Shown here: one piece after another, positions 9,601-20,160 of the stretch
How the letters are laid out: every line of letters starts with the position of its first letter
How positions within the stretch are numbered: the stretch's first letter is position 1
Source: Oryza sativa Japonica Group
Taxonomy: Eukaryota; Streptophyta; Magnoliopsida; Poales; Poaceae
Assembly (NCBI RefSeq): GCF_034140825.1
Contig: NC_089041.1
Span: 25,495,501-25,559,500, forward strand
Direction: 5' to 3'
Length of the DNA stretch: 64,000 nucleotides
Made by a program: the position numbers and the translations under genes
Notes under the pieces: generated by a model
Seen by the model: only the letters and a program-made list of their open reading frames with translations
What the model was told of the DNA's origin: nothing
The model's database searches: none

Positions 9601-12600
9601 TAGTTGGGATGTTGAGCTGCTTACACAGACTTTCTGGCCGGAAGATGTTAATATGATCCGTACTATTCCGGTGCACATCGAGATGGATGACATGTTGGCC
9701 TGGCACTATGATGAAAAGGGTTTGTTCTCAGTGAAATCAGCCTATAAGGTGCAGCGAGATGGGGAGTTACAGAGAAGAAAGAGGGGAAGTGCAGGTTTGT
9801 CAAATGGGAGCACTGAACGGGAGATGTACTGGAAGAAAGTATGGAAGATGCAGCTACCAGGGAAGGTTAAGCATTTCATTTGGAGATTCAGTCATAACAT
9901 TTTGGCGCTGAGAGTTAATTTGCAACAAAGAGGGATGGATCTGGACAGTAGATGTATAATATGCAATAGAATGAATGAGGATGCTGGGCACCTGTTTTTC
10001 AAATGTAAGAAAGTAAAGAAGGTTTGGCAGGAGAACAACCTGGAGATTTTGAGACAGGAGCTAGCAGAAAAAAGATCGGGAAGAGAGGTGATGGAAACAG
10101 TTTTCAATCGGCCAGCAAAGGAAATTTTGTTAGCATCGATTACTTTGTGGCAATGGTGGTCAGAGCGGAACAGGGTCCAGGAGGGGGAGAGGGGAAGATC
10201 CCCGTCTGAACTGGGCTTCATTATAGCTGCCTTGGCTGAGGAATATATGAAGTTGAATAAAAAAGATAGCAAAAGAGCTCCGAGCAGAAATGAAAAGTGG
10301 AGCAGGACAGACCAGGGGGTGATGAAAATAAACACTGATGGAGCTTTTGATCCTTTCACCAGAACAGGAGGCTGGGGTTTTGCTATCAGAGATCACTCAG
10401 GCAAGGTTGTTAAATCGGGAGCGGGTAAAGTTCAGATTCTGATGAATGCTTTCCACGCTGAAGCCCTAGCATGTGCAGCTGGTATAAGAGCCGCCAGTGA
10501 ATGCGGGATGCAAAGGGTGACGGCTGAAACTGATTCAACGATGTTGAAGTCGGCTTTGGAGAAGAACACTTTTGCTTCGTCAGCTCTTGGCGGGATCATT
10601 TGTGAGATAAAGAACTTTGTAAATTTTGCTTTCCTGTCTTTCAATGTAAGCTACTGCCCTTGAGGTTGTAATAGGGTAGCGCATGAAATTGCAGCTCTGG
10701 GTTGTAAATCGGAAGTCCAGGACATTCTTGGGTGGGATGAATGTCACACCCTGAAGTTTCCCCCCCTTTTCTTGCTTTAAAAATTGGTTAAATAAATTGC
10801 CCGAAGAAATTATCTTAATTAACCTAGAGCTAAATCCCTAATTAATAAATGCATTTAATAATCGAATTCGGCGTGGTGGAATTTTTCTTGAGTTCCCCAT
10901 ACTCCAATACATTAAGATGAATTTTAGTGGAATTTTCAGAGCCTTGAAAATAATTTTAACCAATTAAAATTGAGCAAGTGCAATATTTTTAAATCCCAGG
11001 AAAAATCCTTTCCCCTTTTTCCCCTTTTCCCTTTTCTTTTCCTCTTTTTCCATCTTCTTGGGCCGTCGGCCCAGTCCACCCCCCCTTTTTCTCCCGCCCG
11101 CGCTCGGCCTTCCTCTTGTTGGGCCGGCCCATGCGCCCCTCCCTCCTCTCTCTGGGACGCCGACAGGTGGGCCCCACCTGTCGGTCGTCTCCCACCTCCG
11201 GCCGTTGAAGCCGGAGCTCCAACCGCTGCCGCCGAAACAGCCGCGCCGCTGCCTCCTCCGCTCCTCCCGCGCCCACGTCGTGCCTCCACTCTGCGCCCAA
11301 ACCTCGCGCCCACGTCGCCGCCCCTCCCCCGTTCCTCCCGCCCCCACGCGCGCCCGAGAGTGGGCGGGGTTCAATTTGAATCCCCCCTCTCTCTTCCTCC
11401 CCACTCCCCCACGTCGCCGGCCAAATCGGCCACCTTCCCGGCCATGTCCGCCCCCTCCCGCACCTTTAAATCACTCCCCCGAGCTCCCTCTCTCGTTTCC
11501 CCCATTTGCCGCCCTCTGCCCCTATCGCCGCCGCGCCTAGCCGCTGCCGCTGCCTATCTCCGGCCGCGCGCCGCCGCCGCTAGAGCCGCCGCCACGCCAC
11601 GCAGTCGCCGCCGTCGCGCTCACCGAGCCCGCCCGCACCTCGGCCGCCACTTAGTTGCCGCGAATCACCGTCGGAGCTCCGATTCCCTCGCGCCGCCGGT
11701 GAGCTCGCCATTGTTTCCATCTCCGGCCATTTCTCCTCGCCGTGCCGCGGCTCCTCTCTTCTCCCTAACCCCTTCACCGCCTTTTCAAAGGTCGCGCCGC
11801 TCCCGTCCGCCGTTTTCCGAAGCGCTGCCGCCGCTCATCCCCTCCCGCTCCGGTCGCCGCCCCTCCGGTGAGGACTCCCTCCCCCTCCCTTTTCTCCCCT
11901 TCCCGCGTCCGCCGCCGCCTTTGGCCGTGCCGCCGCTCCGGTCGTCCGCCGCCGCCTCCCTCCGCCGGTCGTCGCCGTCGGCAGCCGCGCGCGCCGCCGC
12001 CGCTCGCCATGGCCAGTCGGTCGGCTTTGTGCCAAGCCAAGCGGTGCCTAGCCGCCGCCCGCGCCGTCCGATCGGCCTCGGGCCGATCCGGACCGTCGGT
12101 CCCGTGGACCGGCGGTGGACCACGCGCGTGGTCCCGGTACACGGTAGACCGGCCACCTTGTGCCGCTGCCAGTGGGGCCCACTTGCCCGAGCCCCCTCTC
12201 CCTCCCCTTGTGCGCTGACAAGCGGGGCCCACCTGTCAGCGCAGCCACCCCTCCCCCCTTGGATGACGTCAGCCCTGGGATTTATTGCGCAATAAATAAT
12301 TAAGGACTTTTTCTTTATTAGTAAAAACACAGTTTATCTTCTAAAATTCATAAGTAATTCATCCGAGCTTCGTTTAAGTCCATTCAAGTCTCAGTAAATT
12401 CATAAAAATGCAAAGAATCCATTAAAAGTGGTTTTGTTTCCTGTTTCAGTAGTCTTATAGCATGTTTTGCTTGTGTGCTTTGTTTGTCGCGTAGATTTCG
12501 GCCGTTTCGTCGATCCGCTGTTTCTCGAAGACGTTGCTGAGGTCTCATCAGTGCGAGAGCAAGGCAAGTCATGCATTACAATTGATCATATTGTACCCAA

Positions 12601-13955
12601 TTTACAAATATCCCGCATTTCTATTAAATGTCGCATACTTTTACAATGTCATGTGAGATGGGTCCTATTACTCAGCCATTTATTGTTCATATGCCATTGA
12701 TAACTTTGGTATCAAAATGATTAGATGTTGGTTTAGGAAATACTTAGCCATGCTTAGCTCAACTAGTACACAAATGGGGATCACATTATTACATAGACTC
12801 TGACTATGAGCATAGTTTTGGATTGGTGCCACCGCAATGGTGTTAGTTAATTAAAATACACCGAATGGTGGGTTGTGGGTGCATGGTTTTGCTGGTCGCA
12901 CCCATGGCAATTAAGGACCGGTTCACGGGAAACCCTGGGAGACTTACCGTGCTTACCACAAGCGGGAGTGGGTAACTGCTTGATCTGAAGTATAGCTCGA
13001 CCCTTTCATAGGCACCGGTGGCGAGGGTGGGCGTGATGGAGTTGGGTCGGCCGGGGTGTCCGGTTGTCCAGCTGCCGGATTCACCGCGGCGCAAGAGGGG
13101 ACCGCCCACTGCCTTTTGAGGGGTGGGGGTGAAACCTTAGCGTGGTGTGGATGGTTAGGGGAGGGTTATGTGGAGGGTCTTGTCACGATTTCCCCCTTTG
13201 CAGTATCATGGTGATACTTCGGGGCATGGCGACATGTGTGGAATCGTGTCTTGTGGGTACAGTTGTACACCTCTGGCCAGAGTAAAACTATTCGAATAGC
13301 CGTGCCCGCGGTTATGGGCGATCAACCAGGTTCACCGTGATTAGTCTCACCCCTAGTTTAGCTTAATGAACTGGTGTAGTTCAGGTGGTTGGTTGGGCAT
13401 GTTGCAACGTGGTGTAGCGTTGGACAGTGATTGGTTAATATTGATTAATTTACTACAGCTGTTTTACTACTTTCAACTACTGCTTTTAAATGCTAGTTTT
13501 ATGCAGAAGAACCCCTAGCCTCCTTTGGTTATATCCTGCATCATACCTCCTCTTCCGGTATGATTTGCTGAGTACAGTGGGTAGTACTCAGTCTTGCTCT
13601 CTGTTCCCCCACACCAGAGCTGAAGATCTTTCTAGTTGGAGCTGTCTTGTTGAAGTTGGTTTTGTCGCTGCCGTCAAGGTTTGCCTGTGGAGTGGAGTCG
13701 TCCCGCTGCTGAAGTCAAGCTTCCCGGTTTAGCTCGCTTTTATCTTTCCGCTGCATTTGTAATCTTTTATATTTTTGTAAGACGTGGATATGTATGTCAA
13801 CAATTGTCGTTTGTGTACCCTGGCTGGTCCTGGACAGGGATTTAATGCACATTCAGCTTAGAAATTCTGGTTCGTGAATTTCTGGGCGTGACAATGAAGC
13901 CCCATCCGAGGTGGACGATTTGGTGACCAGTGATATTACTGAGTCTATGGAGTAA
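6672..13955 (+). pseudogene. LINE ORF2 (endonuclease, RT, zf-RVT, RNase H), broken
   Basis: Starts MKLVAWNCRGLGNRP. The APE-type endonuclease keeps N7, E36 (in SEKK, usually SETK), D138/N140 of GDFNE, D199 of HLDR and D225/H226 of SDHRP. A frameshift just before 7501 and a TAG at 7546-7548 break the linker. The RT frame (7642-8811) has GPDGMP, LDMSKAYDRVEW and GDPLSPYLF, but the catalytic motif reads FANDS (AAC at 8746-8748) where FADDS is expected. TAG at 8809-8811 and a frameshift near 9000 follow. The zinc-binding region (CIICNRMNEDAGHLFFKCKK) and RNase H (NTDGAF, HAEALA, ETDS) are recognisable; a TGA interrupts at 10661-10663. The last 18 codons and stop (13899-13955) lie beyond the solo LTR. 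Confidence 0.9.
10742..13893. mobile_element. solo LTR, probably Ty3/gypsy type, nested in the LINE
   Basis: A 3152-bp sequence starting TGTCACACCC and ending GGGCGTGACA, flanked by the 5-bp duplication ATGAA (10737-10741 and 13894-13898) in the LINE ORF2. TG...CA ends with 6-bp inverted repeats and a 5-bp duplication define an LTR. No internal region, primer site or second LTR is present, so it is a solo LTR left by recombination. Length and the TGTCACACCC start suggest a large-LTR rice gypsy family (RIRE3/RIRE8-like, by recall). The long GC-rich open frame at 10970-12295 inside it has no recognisable domain. It is younger than the LINE. Confidence 0.88.
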
Positions 13956-13980
13956 TGGAAATCTTTCCATGTCAAAAAAA

Positions 13981-14091
13981 ATATTAAATTTATTTTTCAT
14001 AGGGAAGGGGCTCACAATAGTGGCTTGCCATTAGAGCCCTTGAGCGTCACTTAGGCGTTGCACTACCGCCAAAGCCTGGCGCACCCCAACC
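13981..14091 (+). pseudogene. U2 snRNA gene, 3' half (beyond the LINE)
   Basis: Begins with the right copy of the duplicated Sm-site region (13981-13996) and continues TCATAGGGAAGGGGCTCACA through GGCTTGCCATTAGAGCCC and CGTTGCACTACCGCC to about CTGGCGCACCCCAACC. It aligns along its length with the 3' half of the U2 gene at 53666-53864. Without the LINE and one target copy the RNA would be about 200 nt, matching the intact copy (199). Confidence 0.88.
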
Positions 14092-14921
14092 AAAACTCAA
14101 ATTTCAAACTTTGCCAAAATTCATGTGTTTCGGGAGTTTCGTTTTGGTTTGATTTGCTACAAGTAAATTTTTTGTTTGGAAGTTTTGATGGATCTAATTG
14201 CCAAAGAGATGATTTTTGAGTTTTAAAAGTTAAGTTTGGGCCTGCAAAACTTAAACTTAAATGGGCCTTTAAGCAACAACGTCGCTACCTCTCAACATCA
14301 CGCCTGCCGATGAAGCAGCTACGATGTTTGACAAGAGCTTCCACGTACGACGAACTAGCTATCACACTCCATTTCGACGTGCACAAACGCCATACATATT
14401 TTTTGTGTTGCTGCGAACGCTGCACGACCTGCCTAGCTAACCCTACTCACCATAGACGTCCTAGTCTGTTGATTCGTATAAAATCTCACATTCGATCTTA
14501 GTCGCCGTCGTAATTAACAGAGGCTCACGTACTTACGGTACTAGTAGGACAGACGACGATCGAAAGGAACGCAATGCTTACATCTGCGCTTAATAGATAG
14601 GAAGTGGAAATTCTACCAAACACAACTATAATGCTCGGGCATTATCGGGTTAGAGTTGGTGTGAAAACGAATCGGATAACATCTTATCTGATCCATTCCA
14701 AATCCGCTCAAAACGAGAATATGGTACGAGTTTATAGAAATCCGATAGATATGGATGTGGATGCGGATAGTGTGATATGGATTCTGTGTGGATGTGGTAT
14801 CTTTAAAATTCGGCGGATATAGATTATCTGGTAGGCCGTTTGCTAGATAATCTGAAATTGTCAACCCATGTAACCGCTCTATATGTTAAATACATCAATT
14901 AAGATAGACTCCTTAATCTAT

Positions 14922-15130
14922 GGGTCTGTTTGGGGAGCTTCTAGTTGCTGCAGCTTCTCTCAGAATCTCCAGCTCCCCAAAACAGTCCAAATTGTCACCC
15001 AGATTATGAGAATATATAGTTGTAGAATCCAGAAAATGAACTAGAACCCAGAAGCTGGAAAACCCAGATTCTCAGAAGCTGGCTACCAACCAACAGATTC
15101 TCAGAATCTTAAGCTCCCCCAAACAGGGCC
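14922..15130. mobile_element. MITE with GGGTCTGTTTGGGG ends
   Basis: About 209 bp. The left end GGGTCTGTTTGGGGAGCTT pairs with the right end AAGCTCCCCCAAACAGGGCC as terminal inverted repeats, and internal AGAATCT/AGATTCT motifs recur. The flanking bases do not give a clean target duplication, so the superfamily is left open. Confidence 0.6.
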
Positions 15131-15795
15131 TAAGACTCTCACCGTCTCATCTTACACTTACAAAGGTTAAAGCCTGATAATAAATCAGGATGTTCTTGGC
15201 AAGGAAGTTCTGATCATTGCATTGGCATTCCATGTTTGTAGGTAGCTCTTATTGAGCTGGGGAAAGCTACTTTACCCCGAAATGCAAGCACTAGGTAGGC
15301 CCTTTCTAGCTTTTGGAAGAAAAAAACGATGATGACATAGTTGTCAGATACGCTTCTATGGATGAAATAGTTGAGGTGGAATGTTTTAAGGTTTGTCTTG
15401 ACGATAGCGGAAAATGATGAAAGCTTGATTCTTGGGATTGAGAAATAACTTTTTTTCGTTTGGGATTGCCCTCTTTCAACACTAATACTATTATGACTAA
15501 ATCAGTCTTAGCTACGTTTTTATGTTATGGCCGTCATGTATTCATATTGTTTAGCACTTAAATATATAGTTATCACGATGGATTGTCCATTGATTACTCT
15601 ATTGTTGTCCGTTGCTTTGTTAAATGCCTAAGTTGATGTTGTGTTGATTACATATACACAAAACATCTGTCAAATTTACTCCGATTCCGAACCAGGTCCA
15701 CACCGACTCTACACCATTTTCAACATCCGAAATAATCCACTCCATGTCCGCATCTGCACACCATCCACACCTGCTCTGAATCCGCTTTAAAAATA

Positions 15796-16084
15796 GAGTA
15801 AATTTCATAAAACTATCAGTTTGCTGCAACATTAGCGACATGTTTCAGTTTGCTGCAACATTAGCGTAGGAAATTATCATAAAACTGTAACTTTTACGTT
15901 ATATGCTGCTACAGTATATAGGTATACTGTAGCAGCACATATATACTGTAGCAGTATATAATGTAAAAGTTACAGTTTTGTGATAATTTCCCACGCTATT
16001 GTTGGAGCAAACTGAAACATGTCGCTAATGTTGCAGCAAACTGATAATTTTGTCACTAAAGTTGCAGTTTTCTAAAATTTACTC
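15796..16084. mobile_element. palindromic MITE, 9-bp target duplication (MULE type)
   Basis: 289 bp, almost a perfect fold-back. It starts GAGTAAATTT, ends AAATTTACTC and is flanked by TTAAAAATA (15787-15795 and 16085-16093). Each arm has CAGTTTGCTGCAACATTAGC, duplicated in the left arm, and the centre carries alternating TACTGTAGCAG motifs. Nine-base duplications are typical of Mutator-type elements. The RNA would form a long hairpin. Confidence 0.85.
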
Positions 16085-16460
16085 TTAAAAATATGTTTTA
16101 GGATATGGTATGACCACTATCTATCTGAATCCAATCCGTTTTTACCCCAGAGTTAGACATTATTACTTTAATACTTTTAAACTTTTTTTTTTGTTTAACT
16201 GATTTGTATTACCTCTCTGTTGTCAAATATATGTCGTCATGTATTATCAAAATCTTTAGATGATTAATGAATGCAAAAAATAATAGGATTTAACACAATA
16301 AAAGACTATTAGTAGTAGAATAGTCATGAAAACACTTTTATATATGAATTTTAATACTTTTTTAAACATATAATTAGAAAAAGTAGTGATCAGTTTTGTG
16401 CATTGAAAACTGTGTTGTCCAAAACGACAAGTAAAAAGGAACAAAGGTGGTACTAATTAC

Positions 16461-16843
16461 TTCCTCTAGCCATTCTAAAATATAAGGATTGTTTCTAGTT
16501 GTTTAGCAGTAGTTTAATCACTTCAATTGTCAATTTTTGAATTTTGAATTGTTTAGATTACCTTTCCAAGTATCCGACTGGGCTTTGGAATTCATGATGA
16601 TGGGAACCATATGAGTTATTAGTGTAGTACTCCTTCCGCCTCATAATATAAGGGATTTTAGAGGGATACGATATTTTTCTAGTACTACGAATCTGGACAG
16701 GCCTATTCAGACTCGAAGTGCTTGAAAAATATCACATCCCTCTAAAATCTCTTATATTATGGGATGGAGGGAGTAATGTTTATATTGTGTTATGAATTTG
16801 AATCAAAGAAACCTTATATTTTGAAACGAATGGAATATAAAGC
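16461..16843. mobile_element. Stowaway-like MITE (outer)
   Basis: Left end CTTCCTCTAGCCATTCTAAA and right end TTTTGAAACGAATGGAATAT are inverted, continuing as ATATAAGG on both sides (CCTTATAT on the right). A second Stowaway (16630-16773) sits inside. Confidence 0.6.
16630..16773. mobile_element. Stowaway MITE (nested)
   Basis: 144 bp between TA dinucleotides. Ends CTCCTTCCGCCTCATAATAT and ATATTATGGGATGGAGGGAG are inverted repeats of the classic Stowaway type (Tc1/mariner derived). Confidence 0.9.
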
Positions 16844-17250
16844 TATGTCATTTAACTGGCTAGTCAACAAGTGGATTGGTAACTCTAGTCCACAAGCGTT
16901 TTGCCTTTTACAGAATCCATGAGTGACCTGAGGCTTCTAAATGGTCCAAATGGAACGAGGGGAGCATTACAGGTTTAAACCACGGTATCTATGGATTCCA
17001 ATTTTTTACGTATTCAGAAAAGTAAATTTCGGTTATTTGTTTGGACCAGAACCTTTTATGTGGTGCAATAATGGGCAAGTCCAAAACAGACGTGGCTTGG
17101 GCTAACGATAACAGGTGTGTGCCCACTCGTCACGTGTATGCCATGCCTGACACCTCCAGCTTATCTACAGGGCGAGTCGAGTCGACGCCGATAGCGTGAT
17201 CGATCGATCGAGCTCGTCGTCGGCTACACATTGGTGGGTCGATCGGCGGC

Positions 17251-19416
17251 ATGGCGCAGCAGCTGGGCCTCCTCGCCGCCGTCTTCGTGTCGCTCGCCGT
17301 GCACGTCGCGCTCCACTGCCCCATCCAGCCGCTCGCCCCGCCGCCCGCACGCCCACCCGCCGCCGCTCGCTTCCCTCCCAACAACCTCCTCCAGGTACGG
17401 TACGTTGCGTTCTAGCTCGCCGCGCCATGCCGCGCTCATGTCGGCCGTTGGTGGATTCATGGTTTGCGATGTGGCAGAATCTGGAGAAGCTTGGGGAAGG
17501 GATGCTGAGCGCGCCGGAGGACGTGTACGTGGACGACGCCGGCGGCGAGGTGTTCACGGCGACGAGGGACGGGTGGGTGCGGAGGATGCAGGCGAACGGG
17601 TCGTGGGAGCGGTGGGGGCTCGTCGGCGGCACGGGGCTCCTCGGCGTCGCCCCGTCCGCCGACGGCGCCATGCTCGTCTGCGACGCCGACAAGGTAAATC
17701 AAAACAAGAAACATTTCTACGATGATACGCTTCACTGCTTCAGATGAAGATAACCGAATGAGAGACAGTGCAAAAGTTGTTTACTGTTGGTGTAAAATAC
17801 TCCCTCGTTCCCTAAATAAGAAAGTATTTTTAAACATGTTTGACCATTCGTTTTATTCAAAAACTTTTATAAAATATATAAAACTATATGTATACATAAA
17901 AATATATTTAATAATAAATTAAATGATAGAAAAAGAATTAATAATTACTTAATTTTTTTAATAAGATAAACGGTTAAATATGTTTAAAAAATGTCAACGG
18001 CGTCAACATTTAGGGACGGAGGGAGTACTAATTAAAATCTGCAGGGATTGTTGAAAGTGGATGAGAATGGACGCGTGACGCTTCTTGCTTCGACTGTCGA
18101 AGGCTCCACGATCAGGTTATCTTCCTGCAAATTACTTGTTTCACTGCAAACTACTATGCAATTTGCACAGTGCAAATCTGTAACTGCGACTGCGAATTCT
18201 CTACTGTTCTTCTCCGTTCGTCGTCTTCAGGTTCGCGGACGCGGCGATCGAGGCCTCCGATGGCACGGTGTACTTCAGCGACGCCAGCACCAGGTTCAGC
18301 TTCGACAACTGGTTCCTCGACTTCTTCGAGTACCGCTTCACCGGCCGCCTGCTCAAGTACGACCCCCGCACCGGCGAGGCCTCCGTCGTGCTCGACGGCC
18401 TCGGCTTCGCCAACGGCGTCGCCCTGCCGCCCGACGAGGCCTTCGTCGTCGTCTGCGAGACGATGAGGTAGTAACAAGCTCAACTTCTCATCTGTGAAAT
18501 GACACGTGCAGTGACCTGAGTAACATTTTAAGGTTACGAGTGCAAATCTTCTTAGGAACGAATTTCAGATTGGATTGTTTGTGGGGCTAAGTTCCTAATT
18601 TAAATGGCTGCATATATCTGATTGGATGTAGAATCTGGATAGAAAATACCCTTATCTAAAATAATAATAAAAAACGAGTAATTTTACGGTTCATAAGGAT
18701 GTACCATGAGGTAAAAAAAATTAGTATAAAATTTGGTATCTTATAGTATCTAGATATAAAGAGATATCAAATTAAAATAGAAAAAAAATAGTATCTCATG
18801 TATCTCCTTAAGAACGGTAAAATTGCTCATAAAAAAAAGAGTCTGTTCACTCTATCGTCAAGTGACCATGAAGTGATATTGTCAAGTGCAGGTTCAGATG
18901 CTTGAGAGTGTGGCTGAAAGGGGAGAAGGCTGGGGAGGCAGAGATCTTCGTGGACAACCTGCCGGGGAATCCAGACAACATTCGGCTGGGTTCAGATGGT
19001 CACTTCTGGATTGCCCTTCTCCAGGTCTCTGCTCTCTAACCTTTCTGCTGCCATAAGCATCTACACAACATTTTCAGTGCTCAAACTTACAATTTTCTGT
19101 GCTCAAACTGCAGGTGAGGTCTCCATGGCTGGACCTGATCTCTCGCTGGAGCTTGACGAGGAGGGTCATCGCGTCGTTCCCGGCGCTCGTCGAGAGGACC
19201 AAGGCGACGCTCAAGGGAGCAGTGGTGGCTCAGGTGTCGTTGAACGGCGAGATCGTGAGGGTTCTTGGTGACTCTGAAGGGAATGTGATCAACATGGTCA
19301 CTTCGGTGACAGAGTTCAACGGAGATCTCTTCCTCGGCAGCCTTGCGACCAACTTCATAGGAAAATTATCCCTGGCTAAGGTTACACGGGAGCAGGAGGA
19401 TGCAGTTCCTTCGTAG
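17251..19416 (+). CDS. strictosidine synthase-like protein
   Basis: Six exons: 17251-17394, 17478-17693, 18045-18115, 18231-18467, 18892-19024, 19114-19416; all junctions are GT-AG and in phase, giving 367 residues. The N-terminus (QLGLLAAVFVSLAVHVAL) is a hydrophobic signal or anchor, so the protein enters the secretory pathway. The rest is a six-bladed propeller of the strictosidine-synthase-like family: APEDVYVD, FADAAIEASDGTVYFSDAST, LKYDPRTG, LGFANGVALPPDE, RCLRVWLKGEKAG, FVDNLPGNPDNIRLGSDGHFW. Plant family members generally lack the alkaloid Pictet-Spenglerase activity of true strictosidine synthase, so the substrate is unknown. Introns 2 and 4 carry MITEs. The start is the only ATG in frame before the signal sequence. 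Confidence 0.88.
17800..18025. mobile_element. Stowaway MITE in intron 2 of the SSL gene
   Basis: Ends CTCCCTCGTTCCCTAAATAA and TTAGGGACGGAGGGAG between TA dinucleotides, 226 bp. Internal GTTTGACCATTCGTTTTATT and AATAAGATAAACGGTTAAAT arms extend the hairpin. Confidence 0.85.
18676..18828. mobile_element. short MULE-type MITE in intron 4 of the SSL gene
   Basis: 153 bp, ends GAGTAATTTTACGGTTC and GAACGGTAAAATTGCTC. The flanks ATAAAAAAC (18667-18675) and ATAAAAAAA (18829-18837) form a 9-bp duplication with one mismatch. Same family as 19779-19910. Confidence 0.7.
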
Positions 19417-19778
19417 ACAGTTACAGTTTGAAGTGTTGATGTGTGATCATCAGTTGGTATCGTAAATCCGGGGGCAACTCATAATTGACACTTGACACAG
19501 CTTGAGCGCAGTCATACATATAGCTATAGCGTACAGTAATCAGTTAGCGGTAATGGTTTTGCATAACTTCCATGCTGTAAAAGATTTGAAAGACTGGTGA
19601 TCGTCCTATATCGAGCACTTTGTTCTGCTCTCGTCCTTCACCTCCGCGTGCGCTTGAATTTCACTGGGTGCAGAGTTACAGTTGGATCCCCTTTCTTGAT
19701 AAATCCAAGCTGACAAGAAAGTTTGACTTGCGTCGTTCAGTATAATGGCAGTGCAAATATTTCTTAACGTTTTATTTA

Positions 19779-19910
19779 GAGAAGTTTTACATTCTTTAAG
19801 AATTCCAAAATTTTTAGTACATTTTTTTTACCTTACACTGGGATGTACTAAATTTTACACTAGAAAATATGGTATCTTTCGGTATCTCCTCAAGAACCGT
19901 AAAATCACTC
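19779..19910. mobile_element. short MULE-type MITE, sibling of 18676-18828
   Basis: 132 bp from GAGAAGTTTTAC to GTAAAATCACTC with an exact 9-bp duplication TTTTATTTA (19770-19778 and 19911-19919). Shares CTCAAGAACCGTAAAAT and GGTATCT motifs with the copy inside the neighbouring gene. Confidence 0.8.
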
Positions 19911-20027
19911 TTTTATTTAACAATAGTGAGTGCAAACAGAACATATCTACAATAGGGCTAAGAATGAGCACTACCTCAAATTCTCGGGCATAGAAATCCC
20001 CCTCCAGGACATGTTTCAACGCAGATT

Positions 20028-20160
20028 TTGCCAACTGGAAACAAAATCAGTAAAAATTAATCACAAAGGGGATCAAAATATTGGATCACCGTATTGCCAA
20101 CTGGAAACAAAGTCAGTAAAAATTAATCACAAAGGGGATCAAAATATTGGATCACCGTAT
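20028..20160. repeat. 66-bp tandem duplication
   Basis: Two adjacent copies of a 66-base unit beginning TTGCCAACTGGAAACAAA, with one visible difference (AAAATCAG against AAAGTCAG). It lies between the 3' ends of two convergent genes; near identity implies a recent event. Confidence 0.9.

Larger units (their letters stand above)
5020..13980 (+). mobile_element. L1-type LINE with RNase H, inserted in U2 snRNA gene
   Basis: Non-LTR retrotransposon of about 5.8 kb without its nested insert (8.96 kb with it). It has a 5' leader containing a 31-bp direct repeat (5124-5154 and 5155-5185), ORF1 with a DUF4283-like region and a CCHC knuckle, ORF2 with endonuclease, reverse transcriptase, zinc-binding and RNase H domains, and a short A-tail (13974-13980). 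It is flanked by a 16-bp target duplication ATATTAAATTTATTTT (5004-5019 and 13981-13996). Both ORFs are broken, so it is dead, but the element is full length. A solo LTR sits at 10742-13893 near the end of ORF2. Confidence 0.92.
14092..17250. other. transposon-rich intergenic region, no gene
   Basis: Flanked by the U2 3' half and the strictosidine-synthase-like gene. Besides the MITEs listed separately, 14640-14860 and 15660-16140 carry inverted-looking stretches of ATCCGAATCCG-type motifs (AAAACGAATCGGATA on the left, TATCTGAATCCAATCCGTTTT on the right, the latter over-spaced by MITEs), as in the ends of Ac-like hAT elements, suggesting a decayed hAT derivative of about 1.5 kb. I could not fix its target duplication. 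Confidence 0.4.

Noticed and set aside
10970-12295. 441-residue open frame on the plus strand
   Set aside because: It lies inside the solo LTR, is Pro/Ser/Arg-rich low complexity, overlaps equally long frames on the other strand and has no domain.
4915-14091. U2-LINE chimera made by template switching during retroposition
   Set aside because: A chimera would carry target duplications outside the U2 part. Here they are U2 sequence flanking the LINE, and the U2 promoter is present, so insertion into a U2 gene fits better.
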